This document shows, piece after piece, positions 22,693 through 32,319 of a DNA stretch of 64,000 bases. The stretch comes from Lunularia cruciata (Eukaryota; Streptophyta; Marchantiopsida; Lunulariales; Lunulariaceae). The position numbers and the translations under genes were made by a program. Each line of letters opens with the position of its first letter. Position 1 is the stretch's first letter. Under the pieces are notes generated by a model that was not told the DNA's origin, ran no database searches, and saw only the letters and a program-made list of their open reading frames with translations. The DNA is taken from contig OX419761.1 of the NCBI GenBank assembly GCA_948567375.1, positions 56,980,501-57,044,500 of the forward strand, read 5' to 3'.

Positions 22693-23529
22693 GAGGTTTA
22701 CTAATGATCTCTACAAGCCGTCCTTTTTTTGCCTTGTCCTTCACCTATATGGTAGCTTTTGCCATTAATAAATATTTGAGTATGAGAACCTACCTTGTTT
22801 CTAACACCCTCTTGCACACACTCTCAAGCTTTTGCACTTTTGCTAATGGAAGTGGATTTTTTCAAGAGTGGGAATGAATTCCTACATGACAAATGAAAGT
22901 GAAAAATAGAAAAGGTAACAAAATTTTCCTTGCAAGGTGAAAACACTTATTTATAGTTCTGTTAAATTGGTCCATCCCTTGGCCATTGTGGCGGTTGATG
23001 AAGTGTAGTAGTTGCTCTCAAATGTATGTTATTTAATGCATGTTATCAAATACATTGCATGTTTGGTGCCAAACTGTCTGATATCTTTTCTTTGTGAGTG
23101 CTTTCATGTAGGGCGCAGGAGTTTTGGTGAAACATCATTGGTAGAACATTGTAGTGCCAAATTTTCCATCTTTGTATACCTCAAGTCTCATTCATACTTT
23201 TGATGTTTGTAAGAATGAAGGTTGTTGGTTGGGTAATCCCAATCATGATACAAATGCTTGACCTCATACCACTTGAACTAGCACGTAGTTGTTTATACAT
23301 GAGAATGATGCCTCTATCAAAAGAGCCAATATGGACTTTGTCTTGTCTTCTTTTCTTTGTGAGATTTATTATTTATTGGGATTTATTTCAGCAATTAATT
23401 GCTTCTGGTCATCTTTGTTCCCAACCTACTACACCACTTAGTATTTAAAGTACTAAACTAACAAAAAAAAGTTTTCTTGAGTGCGGAAAATGTGTATCAA
23501 CACAAGCTTAGGCAATATATTGGGTGTAA
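22693..23529. other. AT-rich region without a clear gene
   Basis: Short open frames only (63 and 82 codons at 23012-23448), no motifs. It may include the far 5' end of the decayed frame at 20341-22692. Confidence 0.4.
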
Positions 23530-23644
23530 ACTTCAATATTCATGTGGGAGCTTTAGTATCCCATTTAGAAGTAAGAATTGAAGTGTACACTTAAATTCTG
23601 ACTTCTAAATGGGATACTAAAGCTACCACATAAATACTGAAATT
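23530..23644. repeat. Long near-perfect hairpin (fold-back)
   Basis: Arms of about 54 bp (23530-23583 and 23589-23644) pair with few mismatches around a GTGTACAC centre. The core of the arm, CTTTAGTATCCCATTTAGAA, is a perfect match. It is unrelated in sequence to the hairpins at 11.2 kb and 41.2 kb. MITE-like or a hairpin-RNA source; no target duplication seen. Confidence 0.8.
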
Positions 23645-23689
23645 CATCAAGAGATTTAAGCAACAAAACATTAAGACATTTAAGTACTA

Positions 23690-24070
23690 AAATTTCTAGT
23701 CTTTTAAATGCCTAATGTTGAAGTGTTCAATTGTTAATTGAGGTAATTATGCTCCATCAAAATCTACAAAATTTGACCTATTTGAGTTTTAAATCATGAT
23801 GTCTTGATAGAATAAAACTCAAATTTCTAGTGTTTTGAATGTCTAATGTTGCATTGTCCAACTATTACTTGAGGTATTTATGCTCCATTAAAATCTACAA
23901 AACTTGAATTTTTTGAGTTTAAACATTGATGTCATGACCATAGCAAACTCAATTTTTTTTACTTTTGAATACCTAATATCAAAATGTCCAGCTGTTATGT
24001 AAGGTATTTTGCTCCATCAAAATTGACAAAATTTTACTTGTTTGAGTTTAAATCTTGATGTCTTGATCAT
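23690..24070. repeat. Three diverged tandem units of about 130 bp
   Basis: Units begin near 23690, 23821 and 23950. Each carries a variant of 'cctaatgttg...gtccaactgtta...gaggtatttatgctccatcaaaat...tttgagttt...gatgtcttga'. Divergence between units is considerable, so the array is old. Confidence 0.75.
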
Positions 24071-25017
24071 GGCAAATTGAGTCGACTAACATAGAATTCA
24101 AGGAATAAAGTACAAATACCATATTTCACCTTCACCTTAGACCAAGTGCTCTTGTTAATGTAGAAGAGAATATGATAAAAAGATAAACGAGGATCTAACA
24201 TTCATTAATCAATTTTCTTGTAAAGGAAAATGAAGAGAGTATAATAAACCTGCAAAAAATGAAGAGCTACAAGCAATACTACTCTTATCATTGGACAAAA
24301 GGCATTTTGGCTGTGATGAACTCACTATGAAGATTTTAATAACTACACTAAATCCGCCTTCTAGAAAATTGTGAAATGATGGTATTAGATAGAAAGCTCA
24401 CCAAAAATACACTGTGGAAAACATAAGGTTGCTACTAAAAGATTATGACCTTAGCTTATTGAGAAATTAGAGACCAATTATCTTAATGAAACTCACTTAT
24501 AAAACAATAGCAATAAATATTGACAAAAAGATAGAAAGAGATCATCGCTAGAAAGAAATAATAAACATTACATAAAAACCTCTTTGTATATTAAAGGAAG
24601 GAACGTCATTGATAAATATTTATAATTTAATTATATAAAACAATTTCATTAATTGATAAATTTAGAGAATTTATTTTCTTTAATATGATTCTGAAATCTC
24701 TAAAAACCATAAGCCTGATTTTGATATTATCCTTTACACAATACAAATTAATAATAATATTTGCGTTACATCCCTTAGTACATTCAATAGCAAAGGCTAA
24801 CTAGTACTACTGAATTATTGGTAACTCAGGAATCTAGATGACATGCATGGTCAAACAAATAGGTTAGGTTGGTTGGGGATAGAGCCTTGTGGACTCAAAG
24901 TACCAAACATCACACAACAACTGAAAACTCTATTAGAACCTTGGTATAAACACAGCAGAAACACAGCCTTGTTTAAACCCAAAAATAATCCCTATAACTA
25001 ACTAATAGCCGGTAGCA
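24071..25017. other. AT-rich intergenic region
   Basis: No gene or repeat recognised. It ends at the LINE fragment that begins near 25018. Confidence 0.4.
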
Positions 25018-25297
25018 TACTTTGTAGCATATTTTAGACAGCATATGTCCATTGCTCTATAGAGTGCAGTGGCTGTTGCAATCCATAGGAGAGCAATCAC
25101 ATTAGGTGATGTTTTTTTGGATACTCCAGTTGTGTGTAGACCGTACGACTTGCATAGCTCGGATATCTTAGGTGCGATAAAGACAAATTTCTTGTACAGA
25201 CTCTAATGGGGCTTAGCTCCATGTTACCCTTTTTGTCTCTCCCTTGTACGGGTTTGATGGGGTCTTCCCATCCTTCATTCTTCCATTTTTGGTCGCC
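25018..25297 (+). mobile_element. LINE copy 3, 3' fragment, plus strand
   Basis: About 280 bp matching the last part of LINE copy 1 but in the opposite orientation: it runs from the coding end (CATTGCTCTATAGAGTGCAG) through GGGGTCTTCCCATCCTTC to GGTCGCC. It marks the edge between the AT-rich block and the gene-bearing block to its right. Confidence 0.85.
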
Positions 25298-26467
25298 TTT
25301 TACGAAATGACTAATAGCCTGTCGATATAATTCTGCAAATATTTCCTGGTGTTTACTCAAATCATATCGTATCTTCTCTCATCTTCTCAAGCTGCTCGCT
25401 GACTTAGCAGCAGGCCTGATATCTTCCCGACCCAAGTATGGTCGGTGCCTACGGAGGCGGTAATGCAATACCGCTAGCGGGATGCCCACTGCCAGCAGTC
25501 AGCTAATAAAGGCTCCAAATTGGTGCCTGTACAGCTCGTTACTAGACGGATTAGAAGGTATCCTGCAAAGTGGTAAAACAAGTTATGCCTTGATGCAGTT
25601 CATTTTCTCTGGACTAATCAAGCTTAAGTAAGCAAGTGACACCGCAAAAACGAGCAAATATTGCGTACTGTTACTTTTCTGGTGAATCAATTTACAATAA
25701 CTATATTTAACCCGTAACGGTAAGTTCCCACATGCTAGCAAGCTGCCCTGGCTTTTATAATACATAGAAACTCGTGGGTGTTAAAAGGGTTCTCTAAAAC
25801 TTTTATTTTTGGTAGAAGAATTACATTCTTCACATTATAATAATTAAGCTTATGGGCTACTGCATATATAAGTTTAAGGATCTTATTACATACAGTTGTA
25901 GTAGTTTTGGGGTAGGATAAACAAAGATAAATCTGATTGTCCTAGACTGTTCTCAAAGGTCTGATCAACTACTCCACAGAAATAGTCTAAAGATAGGGTG
26001 CGAGAGAGAGATTTAGGGGAAGAAAGACACGCGGTCAATGCGCTAATGTTACTTCCAGTCGAGTGGAATATTCCATCCATCCTGCCGGGGGAAGGAGTGT
26101 TGGCTTTGCCCTAAGATCTTAGAGAGAGGAGCGCAAGGGTTTGAGGGAGGCGGAACGGGATTACTGGAGTTGTAGACACCGCAGAAGAGGAAGAAGGAGA
26201 ACGAGAAGAAGAAGAAGAGTAGACCAGAGGAGGAAGGGAACCACAAAGGAGAGTGACAGGAGGACTTACTCACTCAGCACTCGGGCCTGAGAGAGAGAGA
26301 CTAGGGGATATTAGAGGCGGGTCGGAAGGGCAATTAGTTCTCTTGCGATTTTGCGATTTGCAGCGGCCGTGCCCTCTTTGTCTCCTCCGGAGCCAGCTTC
26401 TTGATTGATTCTCCTTCACAGTGTTGATTAAAGGCTTCTCAGAGCGACCCTTGCAGTCATCAGCATC
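25298..26467. other. Upstream region of SNU13
   Basis: No separate gene seen. The last 400 bp include a purine-rich tract (AGAAGAAGAAGAAGAG near 26205) and probably hold the SNU13 promoter and 5' untranslated leader. I could not fix a TATA box or start site. Open frames on the minus strand (26049-26527) are low-complexity. Confidence 0.5.
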
Positions 26468-27598
26468 ATGGCTGTCGTAAGTTATCAGCGGCAGCAATCT
26501 TTGACTGAGTGCGGAATTGGTTGGCATGCGGGTTGCAAGGGGTTTTAGTTTCGCTATATGATTTGACTAGTTCGAGGAGTTCCTGATGAGGAGTGTGTTT
26601 TTGAACCTTGCAGGGATCGGAAGCGTTGAATCCTAAGGCCTATCCCCTGGCCGACGCTCAGCTTACCATCACTATTATGGACATCGTGCAGCAAGCCGCG
26701 AACTACAAGCAGCTCAAGAAGGGCGCTAATGAAGGTACTGATATAAATCTGAGATGGGAGATAATTTCAGTTCTTTACCTTGCACGTGTTCGAAGTCGAT
26801 TAACTTTATACTTCTCATCGTGCTTGGTGGATTTCCAGCGTGCCAGATAATTTTTGAAAACGTTTTTCTCCTGTGACCAACGAGCCTGTCTAGGTGATCT
26901 GACCTTCGAGTTACATCGTCTGGCAGCTACCAAGACCCTTAACAGGGGTATTGCTGAGTTTGTGGTGATGGCCGCGGATACAGAGCCGCTCGAGATATTG
27001 TTACATTTGCCATTACTGGCCGAAGATAAGGTCGACTTCTCCCCTAACTCTTGCTCGTGGACGGCTCTCAATTTGGGTTCAATGTCATGTCACGTGTCTC
27101 GTACTTTGAGAGAAGTCTGACTTTCGGACTCACTGTACTCCAGAATGTGCCTTACGTTTTTGTTCCTTCAAAGCAAGCACTAGGACGAGCATGCGGAGTC
27201 TCCCGGCCAGTGATTGCCTGCTCTGTCACCTCAAACGAGGGAAGTCAATTGAAGTCTCAAATACAACAACTTAAGGTAGTAAACCCTCTCACGACAAAGA
27301 CTCCGTCTCGCCTTTCCCCTTGTTGAACTCAGAGTTATGTTCATTTTACAGCAGCTCAGTTTTTGCAGCGAGAGAACGTTTCTCTACCGAAGGTCTAGGA
27401 ATCATGCCAGCGAAATGGTTTTGCGGCGGAGCTTCTGTCTGATTTTTATCTTCTGTTCGGAACTGCAATGCTTGACGAATTCAAATATAGGAACACCTGT
27501 TCGTCGGAACATGTAAGGGAGTACGAGACGCTCGACGCCTGTACTGACTCTGTGGCTTGGAACGTTTGCAGGACGCCATTGAGAAGCTACTCATTTGA
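26468..27598 (+). CDS. SNU13 / 15.5K k-turn-binding protein of U4 snRNP and box C/D snoRNPs
   Basis: Small RNA-binding protein of the L7Ae/L30e fold that binds kink-turns in U4 snRNA and in box C/D snoRNAs, nucleating both particles in the nucleus. Five coding exons join in phase: 26468-26476, 26614-26734, 26927-27030, 27144-27275 and 27572-27598, all with GT-AG introns. The product is 130 residues, the family length. Landmarks are [16 protein letters not shown], the RNA-binding [14 protein letters not shown] that spans the exon 2/3 junction, [39 protein letters not shown] and the C-terminus DAIEKLLI. It is very close to the flowering-plant protein as I recall it, with no missing key residue. 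Exon 1 codes for only three residues. The gene looks intact and functional. Confidence 0.97.
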
Positions 27599-27740
27599 GT
27601 ACGTGTTCAAGCAGACAAAGAAGTTGTGTGTATCGTGCTGCAGTGGTGAAAGGTGTAGAGCACAGAGCTTGCCTGCCAACTGCCTATTACTTGGAACCTG
27701 AGGCTGCAGCATATCTCGAGTATGGCGGCTGTAACTTTAT

Positions 27741-28190
27741 CTACCTAATGCACTAGACGTTCAGGCACTAATGAGACGGTCATTACGGCGAAGATGGTAG
27801 CCTTCTAGAAAGTCGCTTTTGTCCGACTTAATTGAATCATGACCGTCGAGGTGGGTTTTTTGGTCAAGGTGTGGACATTGCCTTATTTTATTGGAAGGAT
27901 GAATCTCTTCGGATTTATCATTCGTTTGAATGTCGGCTATAATTATATTTACGTCGTTTGAATGTCGGCCATTACTACCTATGCACACTAGAAGTTCAGG
28001 CACTAATGAGACGGTCATTACGGCGAATATGGTAGCCCTCCGGAGAGTCGTTCTGTCCAACTTAATTGAATCATGACCGTCGAGGTGGGGTTTTTGGTCA
28101 AGGTGTGGACATTTTGCCCTATTTTATTGGATGGATGAATATCTTCCGATGGCCCATTTGTTTGTTGAATGTCGACTATGATGTCGGCTT
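27741..28190. repeat. Tandem duplication of about 220 bp downstream of SNU13
   Basis: The blocks 27741-27960 and about 27976-28190 are direct copies, both including GGCACTAATGAGACGGTCAT, 'gaatcatgaccgtcgaggtgg' and 'ttttggtcaaggtgtggacat'. They differ by scattered changes and small indels. The spacing between equivalent bases is about 235 bp. The repeat begins about 140 bp after the SNU13 stop, so it could overlap its 3' end. Confidence 0.85.
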
Positions 28191-29600
28191 ATTGCTCTTA
28201 CACAAATTTTGCGCTAGCTCCATCTTAGACACTTTAATAGCAAACTGCGCGCATATGTTAGGATGCGTTTTGGTTTGAATATCCCCATATCTTTCTAAAC
28301 ACTGAATCTTCAACTCTGTTGCAAGTTTCTTAAGCCTGACGAATACCAAGAGTTTATTGAACCCAATTTTTGAAACTTGAAAATCGATGCCGACTGAATC
28401 GGGGATAAACAACAGTGGGAGTAACTTACCATTGCTGTCGGAACTGACGCCTTTAGGAACAGTAGAGACCGTAAACGGAAGATTCACATTCTCAATCTCA
28501 ATATTCTTGTCTTTTCAACTGCAAATGTAACTTATTGAGAACACACTTGCGCAAGCGCGACGCTGCCGTCCCCTAACCTGCCGCGACAACGCACTGAATG
28601 CCAGCCTACCAAATACCATCAGCGCACACCGCAACGCAGGTGGAGTCATGCCTAAATGTCATCTCTTCTTACCCAATCTGAAAAGGGGCGGAACAGTGCC
28701 TTTCATCGCCTGAGGGTCTAGATCATAGGGAAAAATACGGGTACCTGGGAGCAGATGTGGTTCGCCAGAGTTGGATCGAAAGTGTGACAGTTGCCAGAAT
28801 TCGTCCTTCAACCATCCCCTCCCTGCGATCGGTTGCGTATTCCTGAAGTGAGACAAAAGATCTATCTTGTCATAATGAGGGACATTTGACAGGAGTAAAT
28901 TGGATATAGTTGGCAAATGAAACTATTATGCGTGAAGGGCGAAGAAACTCGACTTTCGATTGGCAAAACTTTCCGATTGGCAGAACAGGTACAGCAGGAA
29001 GCTCGGATGTTGACAGACATCGAGTATTGAACCACCACCATGGAGCGTGGGTGCTACCCTGATACTCGAGTATGTCGGACGAGTACAACAGTACTGTCTA
29101 GGACAAATTTTCCAGATTCATATATTGTAGCATTGACCAACATGCCAGGTCGAGAGCTGCTGCTTACAAGAAGCTTAGGTACATGCTTTGGTATCAACCC
29201 CTTCTTCCCCGACCTGAGCCAAGTACACATAGCTCACGCAATACCAAATTTATCACATCGAGCCAGTAAATCCGAATACTTTTGCCATGGGCGGGCACGA
29301 GCAAGTTTGAGTGCCCGCTCTGAATTCCACAGGGTGTTAACTGACGGATCCTTCCATCACTGGAAACAACTTTCGGTCAGCAAATACTGTACCGTCCATT
29401 ATTTTGCGAACTCAATAGCTTTTTCTGAGCAGATAGACATCTGAGACCAAATTTCTCGCTTATAAAACGTGGTATTTTATTTGGTGGAGACCATAGCGAA
29501 GTGTAGTGTTGTAGGACTAAAACTTGAAATGCTTTCTGCTTCCGTGCAGTGCAGATTAATGGTACGTTGGCGATTGCATCATCCGCATCACATGATTTGA
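28191..29600. other. Intergenic region, no recognised gene
   Basis: Open frames up to 134 codons (29040-29444 plus) and 103 codons (28176-28487 minus) occur, but none has a motif, a convincing splice chain or an assignable family. Composition resembles the gene-bearing block. Confidence 0.4.
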
Positions 29601-29602
29601 GA

Positions 29603-29884
29603 CACGATTTATGAGCACCAGGAAGGTCGTCCGCTATATATCAAAGAGGTTCTATTCCTCTCTTGTGATTGTGTAAGGTTTTATTCTCAACGAAGGAGAA
29701 CTGCTAGGAAGTTTCTTCTGAACTTGATTTTGGAAGGAGTGATTCTTGACATTGAAGGTTCCCGGACGGACTGGGTTGATGATGATCGTATGAGACTTCC
29801 ACAGCCAACGAACCAGTTGTATACTACAGAAGCATTAAATAGACTACTCTTTTCTGTCTATAGCTGGTACTATGAAGGACAATG
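29603..29884 (+). other. Open frame of about 94 codons, possible exon
   Basis: A frame without stops, lacking an early ATG, ends in TGA at 29882-29884. It reads YEHQEGRPLYIKEVLFLS, then a basic QRRRTARKFLLNLILEG, then DWVDDDRMRLPQPTNQ and LLFSVYSWYYEGQ. It reads like protein, but an open stretch this long is not rare by chance. I do not recognise it and found no linked exon. Confidence 0.2.
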
Positions 29885-32319
29885 ATTCATAACTAATATC
29901 CTGTCCACGTCTGAGAAGTAACAACATAAGCAAGCTCTAGAAGATGATGTCATGAGTACTACTACAGCAGTTAAAAAATGTTCACTTCGCCACAATCGCC
30001 AACTTCGTGCAGAGTGCAGGGCTCTGCGCTGGGAGGAAGAAGGTGGGCTCTCCTCTGTGCTTGTAGCTCAGTTCTAATGCATCGGTACCTTCCCAACCCA
30101 CTGGATGGCGTATGTCTTAACAACAAACTTCGTAGGGGGAAATGATGGTCTGGGTCTTCGGAGAAACTTGGGCTGCTACTGCTGCTGGTCAAACGCTAGT
30201 CCTGATCGGTCCAAGCTCCGACCATTCCACACAAGAATTTCTTACGAGTTTAGTAATTCCCCTAAATAATGACTCAAGAACACATCGTATGCAGTCACGA
30301 CAGCTCCTCAATCACTTTACTTGCTCAATTGAACCTTGTCCACGAGGTAGGATTGGCAACCAGGACAAATACTGGAAATGACGAATCACAGCAGAAGAAA
30401 GTAGCGTATCTCTCCGTCATGGTTCTGTGACCTATGAAATAATCAATCTGAAGGTGAAAATGAATTGGTTTTGTGAGCTCCCCGATAGGAATATATGTGT
30501 CTACATCACACGAGTTCTTCCAGTACTTGAACAAGTTCCAAAGTACTGCCCTCTACAGTAGATTTGGAGTTGAGGTTCTAGTTTAGAAACATTCAGAAGG
30601 TTCCCACCCTCTCCCAATGTTCAAAGTCTGTAAAATTCGGTTAAGAGCAGAGACTGGTCACATGGTTGAAGTTCTAGATACTATACATCTAGAAGGGGGC
30701 CCACCCACTCTTTCTCGGAATCCCACAAAATTCCTGTCAAATCAGGATAGAAGCTGTTCAGAAGGATGTTGATCGACTTGGTTACCTATAGATATGATCA
30801 TATGTTTACGATCTACTTGTCAGAGCTTTGACGGGAAGATCAGCAGCTGCGGGGAGACTATCACTCAGATTAATTCACAGTGTTCATCTAACCGAGATCG
30901 ACCGCGTTTTAGGCGTTAGAGAAAATGTCCAGAGTCATTCGAAGTAGGGACTCCTGCATGGCTTGAAAATTGTGTTGGATTCAGTTCATTCGCTGATGGA
31001 AACATTTGTCAACACTAGTGTAGCTTTAGAAGCTAAGGAAAACGCCAAAATATTCGAGATAGTAAATCCTGCGAAACGTGAAAATTATGTTGAATTCAAC
31101 ACTCATACACAACTTTAGACGCTAGGGAGAACGTCCAAACTCATTCGAAATAGGAGCTCCCGCGCGACTTGAAAACAATGTTGAATTCAGTTCATGCGCT
31201 GGAGGAGAGTTTGTCGACAATCATTTGGTCAATTTCTGCACTCGTATGGTGGATCAGTTTCCGTATAACCAAGACCGCAAGTACGCACTTCGAATTTAAG
31301 AATATGATCTACATTCCTATAGATCAACTCCAAGGAGAAACTGCAGAGGAATCAGACTGACAATACTGAGCGAAGCTCGTAAGCAATACGCAGGACGTCC
31401 CAATTCTTCACAACACAGATCCTTAAGAGACGTCGTTCGTTCTCAATGAACTGTCCACTCCGATTCACAAGTGGGAATTCCACTTATACTCCCTGAAGCA
31501 TAAGTTTACAGTTAACAGGTCATATCTGATATTTAATTAGAATTCTACACAATATATATACATATTCACAGCGAGCACAAGACATTACCGCCAGCACCAC
31601 ATGCTTGCCTCCTAGTAAAGATGATACTCCTCCCCATATATACCTGTAGTGACAGATATGTTGATTGGCGGAGCCCAGTTTTCTTCACCGGTAATAATCG
31701 GTTCAATCTTTCTCCACGTTTCCTCTTTCCAGGATGAAGATTGAACCATGACTATAGCAACCAGAATGTCAGCTCGGACGCCTGTCAGAATCTCCCTATA
31801 TTCACAACTAAGCTAACTTTGGACTGCTAGCAGGTCCATCGTCATCCACTACAAACAAGATTTACCTTCTACGGAAACAAAGTGTGCCTACACATGTTGG
31901 CAATCTTGTTGCGATGATCCTTCTTGAACCATGCAACAGGTCGCAAATACGATTCTTTTCGACACTTCTCGATCGTTACTCTTCGGTAACACTTTCCCCA
32001 CAACAGGGTCATCCATGAAAATCTAATGCACTACATCTGCATGGGCAACTGCAAGGTATAGAATAAATACAACTAAAATGGGCTTCGACAGCTATCACTA
32101 ACATCCAATATCAACCAGCAGACTAGGTAGAGAGGCCTGCCACAATCTATCTGTGGTGGCCACGCTGCAACCATGGAGTCTTATAATGGCCGTTAGCAAT
32201 TGCTCTCTGTTAACCCTCTCCACCTCATGCCAAGATTCACCATGACATCTAGCACTCCGTTTCCAAAAGCAAGTCGTGATCTCCCATCCTATACACAATT
32301 GACTTTCTAAGCACTTCAG
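29885..32319. other. Intergenic region and KOC1 3' side
   Basis: No gene recognised. The stretch next to 32319 must hold the 3' untranslated region of the minus-strand KOC1 gene. A diverged repeat set lies at 30913-31220. Confidence 0.4.
30913..31220. repeat. Three diverged direct repeats of about 90-100 bp
   Basis: The blocks at 30913-31002 and 31119-31208 share the pattern 'gcg(t)tag(a/g)gagaaa-gtcca-a-tcattcgaa(g/a)tagg-(a/g)ctcc' and 'ttcagttcat-cgctg'. A more degenerate middle unit lies at about 31031-31105. They are old; no function is evident. Confidence 0.65.
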
